From the NCBI RefSeq assembly GCF_011516825.1, contig NZ_WOTA01000001.1, positions 62,001-126,000 on the forward strand: 64,000 nt of DNA, in the 5' to 3' direction. Each line of letters begins with the position of its first letter. The stretch's first letter is position 1. A program made the position numbers and the translations under genes. The notes under the pieces are model-generated. The model saw nothing but the letters and a program-made list of their open reading frames with translations. It was not told the origin of the DNA and made no database searches. Of this stretch, positions 53,115-62,969 are shown in pieces. The DNA is from Acetobacter oeni (lineage in GTDB: Bacteria; Pseudomonadota; Alphaproteobacteria; Acetobacterales; Acetobacteraceae).

Positions 53115-54638
53115 ATGACCGACCCGGCGAAAGCCGCGACGGAATGGCATGGTGTCATGCCAGACGCGGAACTTTCTTCCGACACGCCCGCGCGCGTCAT
53201 GGTAGGCGAAAAACCGATCCTCCTGATCAGAACATCACAGGAGCATGTGCGGGCGTTCAGTGCCGAATGTCCGCATAAAGGCGCTCCGCTGGAAAAAAGC
53301 GCGGTCTGTAACGGGCGCATCGCGTGTCCGTGGCATAAAGCCGAGTTTTCACTCCATGACGGCAGCCTTATCGAACCTCTCGCTCTTGATCCCCTGCCAC
53401 AATATCCGGTGAAAATACAGGAAAGCGAGATTTTCATTGGCGCGGATCCGCTGCCGGTGCGCCCCGCGCCATCATCGCATGAAAATGAACGAGTCATCAT
53501 CGTCGGTGGCGGTGCGGCCGGGACAGCGGCCGCCGTTTCCCTGCGCGAGTTCGGTTTCAATGGCTCCGTCACCATCGTGGATGAGGATACAACCTCTCCC
53601 TATGACCGGCCAGCGCTCAGCAAAACCGTCCTGGCCGGGAAAACAAAAACAGGAAAACCCCCGGCACTCCGACCGGAAGATTACTGGCGGGCACACCGCA
53701 TAGAGCGTGTCAGCGGCACCGCAAAAAGCATGGAACCCGGATCGAAAAAGCTGACTCTGACAGACGGCCGGACCATGGAAGCTGATCACCTTCTGCTGTC
53801 TCCGGGCAGTGTCGCGAAACGACCGGATATACCCGGCGCCAGTCTCGATGGTGTGTTCACCCTGCGTCATGAGAAAGATGCTGAGGCGATCATGGCCCGT
53901 ATTGAAAACGGCAGTGGGCGCGTTGTTGTGTGCGGCGGCAGTTTTATCGCAATGGAAGCTGCGGCGGCCCTGCGGATGCGCGGTCTGGATGTAACGGTCA
54001 TTGCCCCCTCAGACGTGCCTTTCGCACAGATCTTCGGCGAAGAAGCAGCCCGACGCCTGATGAAGCTGCATGTCGAAAAAGGCGTCACCCTTCTTACCGG
54101 TCGTCGCGTTCGCGCCGTCACAGGGCAAGGGCAGGCCGACGGCGTCACTCTTGACGATGGCACTCATGTCCCTGCCGATCTGGTCATTATGGGCGTCGGC
54201 GTTATACCTGCCACAGAATTTACCGGTGCTTTGCGTGAAAAAGACGGAGGCATCAACGTCGATGATCATATGCTGGCGGCTCCGGGAATTTATGTCGCGG
54301 GCGACGCGGCCCGCTTTCCTCACAATGGTGGCCGGACCCGCATCGAACACTGGCGCACTGCGGAAGTTCAGGGCCGCCAGGTGGCCCGCTCAATCATGAA
54401 ACAGCCGCAGGTTTTCGATCAGCTGCCCTGGTTCTGGACACAGCAGTTCGATGCCAAACTCGAATACGCGGGCTACCAGGAAGAATTTGATCACGCTGCT
54501 TTCGAAGGCGATGCGGAAAAATTCGATTTTACCGTCACGCTGACCAAAGCCGGCCGATGGGTCGGGACCGTTACAGCCGGGCGCCCGAAAGTCACCGGTG
54601 AACTCGTATTGAAAGGGCCGCCCGGAAAGCCCGCATGA
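53115..54638 (+). CDS. Rieske domain plus AIF-like FAD/NAD(P)H oxidoreductase
   Basis: A 507-residue fusion. The N-terminal Rieske domain has its ligands at C52, H54, C71 and H74 (CPHKG and CPWHKAEF). A pyridine-nucleotide-disulfide reductase part follows, with FAD motif GGGAAGTAAA at about 131-140, a second nucleotide site VVCGGSFIAMEAAAAL, and GIYVAGDAARFP near the end, then the C-terminal domain of AIFL/ferredoxin-reductase-like proteins. The electron acceptor is unknown. Proximity to the SDR suggests a shared redox role. Confidence 0.86.
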   Translation: MTDPAKAATEWHGVMPDAELSSDTPARVMVGEKPILLIRTSQEHVRAFSAECPHKGAPLEKSAVCNGRIACPWHKAEFSLHDGSLIEPLALDPLPQYPVKIQESEIFIGADPLPVRPAPSSHENERVIIVGGGAAGTAAAVSLREFGFNGSVTIVDEDTTSPYDRPALSKTVLAGKTKTGKPPALRPEDYWRAHRIERVSGTAKSMEPGSKKLTLTDGRTMEADHLLLSPGSVAKRPDIPGASLDGVFTLRHEKDAEAIMARIENGSGRVVVCGGSFIAMEAAAALRMRGLDVTVIAPSDVPFAQIFGEEAARRLMKLHVEKGVTLLTGRRVRAVTGQGQADGVTLDDGTHVPADLVIMGVGVIPATEFTGALREKDGGINVDDHMLAAPGIYVAGDAARFPHNGGRTRIEHWRTAEVQGRQVARSIMKQPQVFDQLPWFWTQQFDAKLEYAGYQEEFDHAAFEGDAEKFDFTVTLTKAGRWVGTVTAGRPKVTGELVLKGPPGKPA

Positions 54639-54719
54639 TCCCGTGGCTGCCATGATCGCCATACGGGTTTGCACAGAAGCCATGGCACCACCCGTTGCCG
54701 CGTGATATGCACCCGGTCC

Positions 54720-56123
54720 ATGACCGTCCGCACGCGCTTTGCCCCATCGCCCACCGGCCTGCTGCATATAGGCAACGCCCGGGCCGCCCTCTTCAATTTC
54801 CTCTATGCCCGCCACCACGGCGGTCAGTTCCTGCTCAGGATCGAGGACACCGATCGTGAACGCTCCACGCAAAAAGCCGTGGATGTCATCTTCGCCGGCC
54901 TGAAATGGATGGGCATCACGGCGGACGCCGAGCCCGTCTTTCAGTCCACCCGGATGGAGCGGCATAAAGAAGTCGCGCTCCAGCTGCTCGAAGCCGGTAA
55001 AGCCTATAAATGCTTCTGCACGCCGGAAGAGCTGAAGCAGATGCGTGAGCAGGCCATGGCTGAAGGCCGTCCGCCCCGCTACAACGGTATGTGGCGTGAT
55101 CGTGACCCGTCCGAAGCGCCTCCCGGCACACCCTATGCTGTCCGCATCAAAGCCGATCACGCAGGTGAAACCGTTATCGAGGATCTCGTGCAGGGCGAAG
55201 TGCGTGTCGCCAATGCCGAGCTCGATGACATGATCATTCTGCGCTCGGATGGCACACCCACCTATCAGCACGCCGTTGTCGTCGACGATCATGACATGGA
55301 CATCACCCACGTCATCCGTGGTGACGATCACCTGACAAATACCTTCCGTCAGCTCATGATCTACCGCGCAATGGGCTGGGATCAGCCCCGTTTTGCCCAT
55401 CTGCCGCTGATCCATGGCCCGGACGGTGCCAAACTCTCCAAACGGCATGGCGCACAGTCGGTCGTTGAGTTTCGTGACGAAGGCTATCTGCCGGAGGCGC
55501 TCTGCAACTATCTGCTGCGTCTCGGCTGGGGACATGGCGATGCCGAAATCCTGTCCCGCGAAGAGCAGATAAAACTGTTCGATCTGGACGGGGTCGGACG
55601 CTCGCCGTCCCGGATGGACTATACCAAGCTCACGCATGTCAACGCCGTCTATCTGCGCGAGGCCGATGATGAGCGCCTCACGAACGATGTCATGGAGCGG
55701 CTGACGGGCAGGGAAGGGGTCGATACCGGCCCCGTCACGCGCGAGCGCGTCCTGAAACTCATGCCCGGCCTGAAAGAGCGCGCCCGGACACTCGTCGAAC
55801 TGGCCGACAGCGCAGCCTTCCTCGGGCGTCAGGTTCCGCTGATCTTCGATGCGAAAGCGCAGAAGCATCTGACACCGGAAGCCCGGGCCATGCTGGGTGA
55901 ACTGGCTCGTGCCCTGGCCGTCGTGGATCCGTTCAGCACCGGACAGATCGACGCGGCTCTCCGCCAGTTCGCCGAAACGCACGGCCACAAGCTCGGCCAG
56001 GTCGCTCAGCCTCTCCGCGCCGCGCTGACCGGCACGACAACCTCGCCGGGGATCGACGCCACCGTCGCCGCTCTAGGCCGTGATGAAGTTCTCTCCAGGA
56101 TCGGAGCCCTCCGGAATGGCTGA
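54720..56123 (+). CDS. gltX: Glutamyl-tRNA synthetase
   Basis: Starting at ATG 54720 gives 467 residues beginning [13 protein letters not shown]; a frame extends 17 codons upstream with unrelated residues. HIGN at 16-19 and KLSKR at 238-242 are the class I signatures, and [25 protein letters not shown] lies between them in pieces. Alphaproteobacteria often have two gltX copies, one able to make Glu-tRNA(Gln) for GatCAB. Which type this is cannot be told here. pyrB overlaps its end by 8 bases. Confidence 0.96.
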   Translation: MTVRTRFAPSPTGLLHIGNARAALFNFLYARHHGGQFLLRIEDTDRERSTQKAVDVIFAGLKWMGITADAEPVFQSTRMERHKEVALQLLEAGKAYKCFCTPEELKQMREQAMAEGRPPRYNGMWRDRDPSEAPPGTPYAVRIKADHAGETVIEDLVQGEVRVANAELDDMIILRSDGTPTYQHAVVVDDHDMDITHVIRGDDHLTNTFRQLMIYRAMGWDQPRFAHLPLIHGPDGAKLSKRHGAQSVVEFRDEGYLPEALCNYLLRLGWGHGDAEILSREEQIKLFDLDGVGRSPSRMDYTKLTHVNAVYLREADDERLTNDVMERLTGREGVDTGPVTRERVLKLMPGLKERARTLVELADSAAFLGRQVPLIFDAKAQKHLTPEARAMLGELARALAVVDPFSTGQIDAALRQFAETHGHKLGQVAQPLRAALTGTTTSPGIDATVAALGRDEVLSRIGALRNG

Positions 56124-57075
56124 GGGCCGGGCCGGAGACTCCCGTTTTTTCGGCACATCAGGCCGCCACCTCCTGGGCGTGCAGGGTATGCACCCCAGCC
56201 AGATCACTCCGATTCTCGATCTCGCCGACACTTATGTGCTGATGAACGGCTCGCGGAAAACGCCCCGTGACCGCCTGCGCGGTCGTACGCTCATCAACCT
56301 CTTCTTCGAAGACAGCACCCGGACCCGGACCTCCTTCGAACTGGCAGGCAAACGTCTTGGCGCCGACGTGGTCAACATGACCGTCGCGCAGTCCTCCGTG
56401 AACAAGGGCGAGACCCTGCTTGACACAGCGGCAACGCTGAACGCCATGCGGACCGACCTGCTCGTCGTGCGTCATTCCCAGTCCGGCGCCCCGGCGCTGC
56501 TGGCTCAGAAAGTCGATGCCTCCGTGATCAACGCGGGGGACGGCACCCACGAACATCCCACCCAGGCCCTGCTCGACGCGCTGACCATCCGTCGTCATCT
56601 CGGGCGGATCGAAGGCCTGACCGTAGCGATCTGCGGTGATGTGGTTCACTCGCGCGTCGCCCGCTCAAACATCCATCTGCTCTCCGCCATGGCCTGCCGC
56701 GTGCGCGTCGTCGGCCCTCCGACGCTGGTTCCGGGCGCGATGTCGGCCCTGGGCGTCGAAGTCCATCACACGATGGAGGAAGGTCTGCGAGATGCCGACG
56801 TCGTCATGATGCTGCGGCTCCAGCGTGAGCGGATGTCGGGCGGACAGGTGCCCAGCGCCCGCGAATATTTCCGGTTCTACGGCCTCGACCGGCGCAGGCT
56901 CGAACTGGCGAAACCCGGGGCGCTCGTCATGCATCCCGGCCCGATGAATCGTGGTGTGGAAATTGACAGCCAGATCGCCGATTCCGACCAGAGCGTTATT
57001 CGTGAGCAGGTCGAAATGGGAGTTGCCGTCCGTATGGCCGTGCTGGACCTCCTCGCACGCGGAGCCCGCTCATGA
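56116..57075 (+). CDS. pyrB: Aspartate carbamoyltransferase catalytic subunit
   Basis: Starting at ATG 56116, which overlaps the gltX end, gives 319 residues. An ATG at 56080 would add 12 residues. The carbamoyl-phosphate motif is [13 protein letters not shown], and [15 protein letters not shown] and [13 protein letters not shown] are family motifs for the aspartate-side and hinge. It catalyses the first committed step of pyrimidine synthesis. ATGA overlap with the following pyrC-like gene suggests a complex, as in Pseudomonas-type ATCase with a PyrC-like subunit. Confidence 0.96.
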   Translation: MAEGRAGDSRFFGTSGRHLLGVQGMHPSQITPILDLADTYVLMNGSRKTPRDRLRGRTLINLFFEDSTRTRTSFELAGKRLGADVVNMTVAQSSVNKGETLLDTAATLNAMRTDLLVVRHSQSGAPALLAQKVDASVINAGDGTHEHPTQALLDALTIRRHLGRIEGLTVAICGDVVHSRVARSNIHLLSAMACRVRVVGPPTLVPGAMSALGVEVHHTMEEGLRDADVVMMLRLQRERMSGGQVPSAREYFRFYGLDRRRLELAKPGALVMHPGPMNRGVEIDSQIADSDQSVIREQVEMGVAVRMAVLDLLARGARS

Positions 57076-58394
57076 GCACGCGCTTACCCGCCCTCGTCTT
57101 TGAAAATGTCAGACTGATCGATCCGGCGAGCGCACTCGATCAGCCCGGCCGGCTCCTTGTCCGTGACGGGCTGATCGCCGGGATCGATCACGCGGGAACC
57201 GAGGGAACGCCGGAAGGCGCTACCGTCATAAACGGCGGTGGCGCGGTATTGTGCCCCGGACTCGTCGATATGCGCGTCGAGATCGGCGAACCCGGGCACG
57301 AATACCGGGAAACGGTCAAATCCGCCTCCCGCGCGGCTTTTGCCGGCGGCATCACGACAGTCGCTGTCCTGCCCACCGGCACACCGGCCATCGACGATCC
57401 CGCCATGGTGCGCCTGCTCAGGTCCCGTGGCGAGGAGCAGGGTTATGTCTCAATCCTGCCGTACGGCGCGCTGACCAAAGGTTGCCGTGGCGAGGAACTG
57501 GCGGAAATCGGACTTCTGAGCGAAGCCGGAGCCGTCGCTTTTACCGATGGCGCCCGGGCCGTCAGCACCGCACGGCTGATGAAGCTTGCACTCACCTATG
57601 CCAGGGGCTTCGGTGCTATGGTCGTGCAGCATCCGGAGGAACCCAGCCTCGCCGGTTCCGGCTGCGCAACGGATGGCGAACTGGCACTCCGCCTCGGTTT
57701 GCCCGGCATCCCGACAGCCGCCGAAGCCATCATGATTGCCCGTGATATCAGGCTGGCCGAAATGACCGGTGGACGCCTGCATTTCGGCCACGTCTCGACA
57801 GGCGAAGGCGTGGAACTGATCCGCCGCGCCAGAGAGCGGGGGCTTTCCGTCACCTGCGATACTGCGCCACAGTATTTCGACCTGAATGAAAATGCGATTG
57901 GCGATTTCCGTACCTACGCGAAGTTCTCGCCCCCGCTCCGCGCCGAGGCCGACCGCCTGGCTATCTGTGCGGCGCTCGCGGACGGTACGATCGATGCCGT
58001 CGCCTCCGATCACACCCCACGGGACGCCGATGACAAACGCCTGCCGTTCGCGCAGGCCGCCGCTGGTGGAACCGGACTGGCCACGCTGCTCGGGGTCACT
58101 CTCACGCGGTATCACGACGGCACGCTGTCTCTTTCCGAAGCGCTGGCGCTCCTGACCAGTAAACCGGCCGCGCTGCTCGGTCTGACGGGGGCGTCGCGTC
58201 AGCGTCCCGCCGGCACGCTGGAAACAGGGACACCCGCCGATCTCTGTCTGTTCGACCCCGATCGCGCCTGGCGTGTCATCGCCAGTGAATTGCCGGGACA
58301 TGCCCGGAACACGCCGTTTGACGGTCGTGCCCTCGAAGGTAAAGTGCTCGGCACCTGGAAAAACGGTATTCGTGTATTCGGAGCCGATACATGA
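57072..58394 (+). CDS. pyrC: Dihydroorotase-like protein lacking the HxH metal site (PyrC' type)
   Basis: A 440-residue amidohydrolase of the class I dihydroorotase family. The N-terminal metal motif, normally D-x-H-x-H, reads D66-M-R68-V-E70, so both first histidines are absent. Later ligands remain, such as the H of [16 protein letters not shown] and ASDHTPRD. The family's noncatalytic PyrC-like partners of PyrB have this loss. It starts in an ATGA overlap with pyrB. A true dihydroorotase would then have to be elsewhere in the genome. Confidence 0.9.
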   Translation: MSTRLPALVFENVRLIDPASALDQPGRLLVRDGLIAGIDHAGTEGTPEGATVINGGGAVLCPGLVDMRVEIGEPGHEYRETVKSASRAAFAGGITTVAVLPTGTPAIDDPAMVRLLRSRGEEQGYVSILPYGALTKGCRGEELAEIGLLSEAGAVAFTDGARAVSTARLMKLALTYARGFGAMVVQHPEEPSLAGSGCATDGELALRLGLPGIPTAAEAIMIARDIRLAEMTGGRLHFGHVSTGEGVELIRRARERGLSVTCDTAPQYFDLNENAIGDFRTYAKFSPPLRAEADRLAICAALADGTIDAVASDHTPRDADDKRLPFAQAAAGGTGLATLLGVTLTRYHDGTLSLSEALALLTSKPAALLGLTGASRQRPAGTLETGTPADLCLFDPDRAWRVIASELPGHARNTPFDGRALEGKVLGTWKNGIRVFGADT

Positions 58395-59020
58395 ATTTTT
58401 TCGAATCTCCGGCGACACTCATCGGCGCCGTTGTGCTCCTGTCCTATCTGCTCGGCAGCATTCCGTTCGGACTGGTGCTGACCGCCCTGTCAGGTGGCGG
58501 CGATATCCGCAGGATCGGTTCAGGCAATATCGGCGCGACGAATGTTCTCCGGTCCGGCCGGAAAGATCTGGCTGCGGCAACTCTGGCGCTGGATGCTCTG
58601 AAAGGTATCGTCGCTGTCATGGTCGCCTGGATCATGTGCCCGCCGGAACTCGCTGATCGTGCGACGGCAACAGCGGCAATTTTCGCCGTGATCGGACACT
58701 GTTTTCCTGTCTGGCTCGGCTTCAGGGGCGGAAAGGGAGTCGCAACCGGCCTCGGCGTTGTCTTCGCGATGTCGCCGCTCGCCGGCGCCGCCTGCTGCCT
58801 GATCTGGTTTCTCGGTGCGAAAATCACCCGTATTTCGTCGGCAGGCGCCCTGCTGGCATTCTCCGCGATGCCATTCATCCTGTTTTTTCAGTACGGACAC
58901 TCCTTTACAGATTCCGCAAAGCCACTGGCCGGGGTTTTGATCGCGCTGGTGATCTTTCTCAGACACCGTGAAAATATTGTCCGGCTGCTGAGCGGACGCG
59001 AGCCCCGAATTGGTCAGTGA
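58391..59020 (+). CDS. plsY: Glycerol-3-phosphate acyltransferase PlsY
   Basis: A 209-residue inner-membrane protein with five to seven hydrophobic segments. SIPFGLVL and GSGNIGATNVLR are the acyl-phosphate and glycerol-3-phosphate regions, and FRGGKGVATGLGVVFAMSP is the central motif. PlsY acylates position 1 of glycerol-3-phosphate in phospholipid synthesis. The start overlaps the pyrC-like stop by 4 bases, and dprA follows after 27 bases. Confidence 0.95.
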   Translation: MNFFESPATLIGAVVLLSYLLGSIPFGLVLTALSGGGDIRRIGSGNIGATNVLRSGRKDLAAATLALDALKGIVAVMVAWIMCPPELADRATATAAIFAVIGHCFPVWLGFRGGKGVATGLGVVFAMSPLAGAACCLIWFLGAKITRISSAGALLAFSAMPFILFFQYGHSFTDSAKPLAGVLIALVIFLRHRENIVRLLSGREPRIGQ

Positions 59021-59047
59021 AACGGTCATGGTGTCCGGGGTCTGCGC

Positions 59048-60193
59048 ATGAATCCTGATCTGCCGGCTCTTCTCAGGCTTGCACGCACGGAAAACGTCGG
59101 ACCCGTTACGTGGCGCCGTCTCATGGTGGAATACGGAACCGCGGAACAGGCGCTCGCAGCCTTGCCCGAACGGGCGCGCCGTGGCGGACGGCGAGGACCG
59201 TTACAGATTGCCAGTGAAGCATCCGTCGCAAAAGAAATTGAAGGTGTTCTGGCGCTGGGCGGCAGAATTATCACTCTCCACGACCCGGAATATCCCCCGC
59301 TTCTCGCTGAACTGCCCGATTCGCCGCCGGTTCTGACTGTGCTGGGCAACCCGGCCTGCCTGACCGCGCGCAGCGTCGGAATCGTCGGTGCCCGAAACGC
59401 ATCAGCAGCCGGTATGCGGTTCACCGAGAGCCTCGCGACCGAATTGTCCCGCGAGGGCATAACCGTCGTATCTGGCCTGGCCCGCGGCATAGACGGCGCC
59501 GCACATCGCGGTGCGCTGCATGGGGCTTTTCCGGACCGGGGGGGAACCGTAGCCGCCATCGCCGGTGGAATCGATGTTGTCTACCCACAGGAGAACACAG
59601 CCCTGCAGGCACGCATCGCGGCGGAAGGGGCTCTTATCACCGAGGCGCCACTCGGAACCGTGCCACAGGCCCGGCATTTTCCACGCCGGAACCGGCTGAT
59701 CGCCGGATTATCGCTTGGCACCGTCGTCGTTGAGGCCGCGGTACAGTCCGGCAGCCTGATTACCGCCAGGCTGGCGGATGATTACAGCCGTGCTGTCTTC
59801 GCTGTCCCGGGTTCGCCGCTTGACCCGCGCTGCCGGGGCAGCAACGACCTGCTCCGGAGCAAAAATGCTCATCTCGTGGAGAATATCGCTGATATTCTTC
59901 CCTGGCTGAGGCATGAGTCTCCCGGCAATAACTGGCTGTTTTCCGGCTTTTCAGAACGTCAGGCCCCGTGGGGCGAGCGTGGTACGCAGACACTGTCGGG
60001 ACTTGACACGGTGCGTGACCGGGTGCTGTCGCTGCTGTCCTACACGCCCGTCACGGTTGACGATCTGGTCCGGCACTGTCAGTTCTCCGTTTCTGCGGTC
60101 CTGTCGGTTCTGACTGAACTGGAGCTTGCCGGGCGGGTGGAATCGCTCCCTGGAGGGGCCGTTGTCCTGTTGGTGCCGCCTGAAACAGAATGA
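59048..60193 (+). CDS. dprA: DNA-processing protein DprA
   Basis: A 381-residue RecA loader of natural transformation. An N-terminal SAM-like segment (LLRLARTENVGPVTWRRLM) leads to the Rossmann-type core with GIVGARNASAAGMRFTESLA, SGLARGIDGAAHRGAL and RNRLIAGLSLGTVVVEA. A C-terminal winged helix, RVLSLLSYTPVTVDDLVRHCQ, is present. Length is normal. It is probably in the same transcript as plsY and topA. Confidence 0.95.
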   Translation: MNPDLPALLRLARTENVGPVTWRRLMVEYGTAEQALAALPERARRGGRRGPLQIASEASVAKEIEGVLALGGRIITLHDPEYPPLLAELPDSPPVLTVLGNPACLTARSVGIVGARNASAAGMRFTESLATELSREGITVVSGLARGIDGAAHRGALHGAFPDRGGTVAAIAGGIDVVYPQENTALQARIAAEGALITEAPLGTVPQARHFPRRNRLIAGLSLGTVVVEAAVQSGSLITARLADDYSRAVFAVPGSPLDPRCRGSNDLLRSKNAHLVENIADILPWLRHESPGNNWLFSGFSERQAPWGERGTQTLSGLDTVRDRVLSLLSYTPVTVDDLVRHCQFSVSAVLSVLTELELAGRVESLPGGAVVLLVPPETE

Positions 60194-60228
60194 CGTAAGT
60201 CCGGGTTTCAGGGCGGCTCGGAGAGAGC

Positions 60229-62937
60229 ATGACTGACGTCGTCGTGGTTGAATCGCCTGCCAAGGCAAAGACAATCAACAAGTATCTTGGGAGCGGTTAC
60301 ACGGTCCTGGCATCGTTCGGGCACGTGCGCGATCTGCCGCCCAAAGACGGCTCCGTTCGTCCGGACGAAGATTTTGCCATGAGCTGGCAGTCCGATGAGC
60401 GCGGCATCAAACAGGTCGCCGCGATCGCCAAAGCCCTCAAGGGCGCTTCGACACTGTATCTTGCGACTGATCCGGATCGCGAGGGCGAGGCCATCTCATG
60501 GCATGTCAAAGCGATGCTGTCCGAGAAGAACGCCCTCAAAGGCGTTGAAGTCAGACGCGTTACTTTCAATGAAATCACAAAAAGCGCCATCAAAACCGCA
60601 ATGGCGCACCCGCGCGATCTCGATATGCCGCTTATCGAGGCCTATCTCGCTCGCCGTGCGCTCGATTATCTGGTAGGCTTCACACTCTCGCCCGTCCTGT
60701 GGCGCAAACTGCCCGGCTCGAAGAGCGCAGGCCGTGTGCAGTCGGTCGCGCTGCGTCTGATCTGTGAGCGCGAAGCCGAGATCGAAGTCTTCAAAAGCCG
60801 TGAATACTGGACCGTCGGCGCGACGTTCATGACTCCGGCAGGCGCGCCGTTTACCGCAAAACTGACGTATCTGAACGGGAAAAAACTCGACCAGTTTGAT
60901 CTCGCCACAGAGGCCGACGCCGAAGCCGCGCGTGACGCCGTCCTCGCGGGAACATTCGCCGTCCGGTCGGTCGAGCGTAAAAAAGTCCGGCGCAACCCGC
61001 CTCCGCCATTCACAACCTCTACCCTTCAGCAGGAAGCTTCCCGCAAGCTCGGCATGGGCGCGCAGAACACGATGCGCACGGCACAGCAACTGTATGAGGG
61101 CATTGACCTCGGTGGCGATACGGTTGGTCTGATCACCTATATGCGAACCGACGGCGTTACGATGGCCGGCGAAGCCATCGCCGATATCAGACGGCATATC
61201 GGCCAGGATTTCGGTCCCGGCTACGTTCCGCCGCAGCCGCGTGTTTACACGACAAAAGCCAAAAACGCGCAGGAAGCGCATGAAGCGATCCGCCCGACCG
61301 ATGTGAGCCGTACACCTGCCTCCGTAAGCCGCCACCTCTCCGACGAGCAGCGACGTCTCTATGAGCTGGTCTGGAAGCGCGCCGTGGCCAGCCAGATGCA
61401 GTCCGCCGAACTGGATCAGGTCGCCGTCGATGTGGCGGATGTGCCGGGTAAAACCGTTCTGCGCGCCACGGGTTCAATCATCGCTTTCGACGGCTTCCTG
61501 AAACTCTATTCAGAAGGCCGGGACGAGTCAGACAAGGCTGCGGACGACGACAGCCGCATGCTGCCGCCGATGAACGAGCGCGATCCGCTCGGGCGCGGAG
61601 ACGTGAAGGCCGAGCAGCACTTCACACAGCCGCCTCCGCGTTACTCTGAAGCGTCGCTGGTGAAGAAAATGGAGGAAATCGGCATCGGCCGTCCTTCCAC
61701 CTATGCTTCCGTGCTGACCGTGTTGCGGGACCGGAATTATGTCCGGCTGGAAAGCCGCCGCTTCATTCCGGAAGACCGTGGCCGGCTGGTGACGGCTTTC
61801 CTCGTCTCGTTCTTCGAGCGCTATGTAGATACGCAGTTTACCGCGGGTCTGGAAGAGCAGCTGGATGACATCTCCGGTGGCCGGGTGGACTGGCGCGCCG
61901 TCATGAGCGCATTCTGGGAAGCCTTTTCCGCAGCGGTTGCCCAGACCAAAGACCTGACGATTACCGAGGTAATCGACGCCCTCGATCGCGATCTCGGTCC
62001 TCACTTCTTTCCGCCGAACGCGGACGGTACCGATCCGCGTCATTGCACGGCCTGCGGCACCGGGCGTCTCGGCCTCAAGCTGGGTCGTTACGGCGCTTTC
62101 ATAGGCTGCTCAAACTATCCCGAGTGTCAGTACACCCGTCGGCTTGCGATCGACAGCGGCGAAGGTGACGGCGGCGAGGGCCTGAAGGATGGCATGCGCG
62201 TTCTGGGTCAGCACCCGGAAACCGGAGAAGACATCACCCTTCGGCGCGGCCCCTGGGGCCTCTACGTGCAGCAGGGTGAGCCCGATCCTGAAGACAAGAA
62301 GGCAAAACCGAAGCGGGCCTCCCTGCCGCGTGGCCTGGACGGGGCAACCATCACACTCGACCAGGCCGTCGGGCTCCTCAGCCTGCCACGTATTATCGGT
62401 ATCCATCCGGAATTCGGGGAGCCGATAGAAGCAGGCCTCGGACGTTTCGGCCCTTACGTGAAGATGGGCGGCATCTACGGTTCTCTCGACAAAGACGACG
62501 ATGTTCTCAGCGTTGGCCTGAACCGCGCCGTGGATGCGCTCGCCAAAAAAATGGCTTCGATCCGCACGCTTGGAGTCCATCCGAAGGACGGTGAGCCGGT
62601 TCTTGTGCGTAAAGGCCGCTTCGGCCCGTATGTTCAGCATGGACAGGTGGTCGCCAATCTCCCGCGCGGCGAGAGCATGGACGACACAACACTCGACGGT
62701 GCTCTCACCCTTCTGGCTGAAAAGGGAAAACCGCTGAAAGCAAAAAGCGGAAAGACCGCCGCGAAGAAGACGGCGAAACCGAAAGCGAAAGCGAAAGCTG
62801 CGGCAACAAAGAAGGCCGACGGCGAGACAGCCAAAGCGAAGCCCGTAAAAAAGAAAACCACGCCCGCCGCCAAAAAAACGGCAAAGCCGAAAACGCCGCG
62901 TCGTTCGACGGCTAAAGCCTCAGCGGACGCCGACTGA
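60229..62937 (+). CDS. topA: DNA topoisomerase I
   Basis: A 902-residue type IA topoisomerase that relaxes negative supercoils. The Toprim domain holds VVVESPAKAKTINKYLG and TDPDREGEAISWHV. The active-site tyrosine is about Y304 in LITYMRTDG. One four-cysteine zinc finger (CTACGTG to CSNYPEC) is followed by GRFGPYV-type repeats. The last 70 residues form a lysine/alanine-rich tail. Family members often have more zinc fingers, so the C-terminus is of the reduced alphaproteobacterial kind. rnr follows after 32 bases. Confidence 0.97.
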   Translation: MTDVVVVESPAKAKTINKYLGSGYTVLASFGHVRDLPPKDGSVRPDEDFAMSWQSDERGIKQVAAIAKALKGASTLYLATDPDREGEAISWHVKAMLSEKNALKGVEVRRVTFNEITKSAIKTAMAHPRDLDMPLIEAYLARRALDYLVGFTLSPVLWRKLPGSKSAGRVQSVALRLICEREAEIEVFKSREYWTVGATFMTPAGAPFTAKLTYLNGKKLDQFDLATEADAEAARDAVLAGTFAVRSVERKKVRRNPPPPFTTSTLQQEASRKLGMGAQNTMRTAQQLYEGIDLGGDTVGLITYMRTDGVTMAGEAIADIRRHIGQDFGPGYVPPQPRVYTTKAKNAQEAHEAIRPTDVSRTPASVSRHLSDEQRRLYELVWKRAVASQMQSAELDQVAVDVADVPGKTVLRATGSIIAFDGFLKLYSEGRDESDKAADDDSRMLPPMNERDPLGRGDVKAEQHFTQPPPRYSEASLVKKMEEIGIGRPSTYASVLTVLRDRNYVRLESRRFIPEDRGRLVTAFLVSFFERYVDTQFTAGLEEQLDDISGGRVDWRAVMSAFWEAFSAAVAQTKDLTITEVIDALDRDLGPHFFPPNADGTDPRHCTACGTGRLGLKLGRYGAFIGCSNYPECQYTRRLAIDSGEGDGGEGLKDGMRVLGQHPETGEDITLRRGPWGLYVQQGEPDPEDKKAKPKRASLPRGLDGATITLDQAVGLLSLPRIIGIHPEFGEPIEAGLGRFGPYVKMGGIYGSLDKDDDVLSVGLNRAVDALAKKMASIRTLGVHPKDGEPVLVRKGRFGPYVQHGQVVANLPRGESMDDTTLDGALTLLAEKGKPLKAKSGKTAAKKTAKPKAKAKAAATKKADGETAKAKPVKKKTTPAAKKTAKPKTPRRSTAKASADAD

Positions 62938-62969
62938 GGCCAGATCCGGCAGACGCGGCGCGTCAGGTT

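Noticed and set aside
54390-55988. Long open frame on the minus strand opposite gltX (532 codons)
   Set aside because: It is antisense to the clear gltX gene with its class I signatures, has no known domain, and arises from GC-rich codon use of gltX. It also runs into the upstream reductase gene.
57450-58418. 322-codon minus-strand frame opposite the pyrC-like gene
   Set aside because: It is the shadow of a gene with good amidohydrolase motifs on the + strand.
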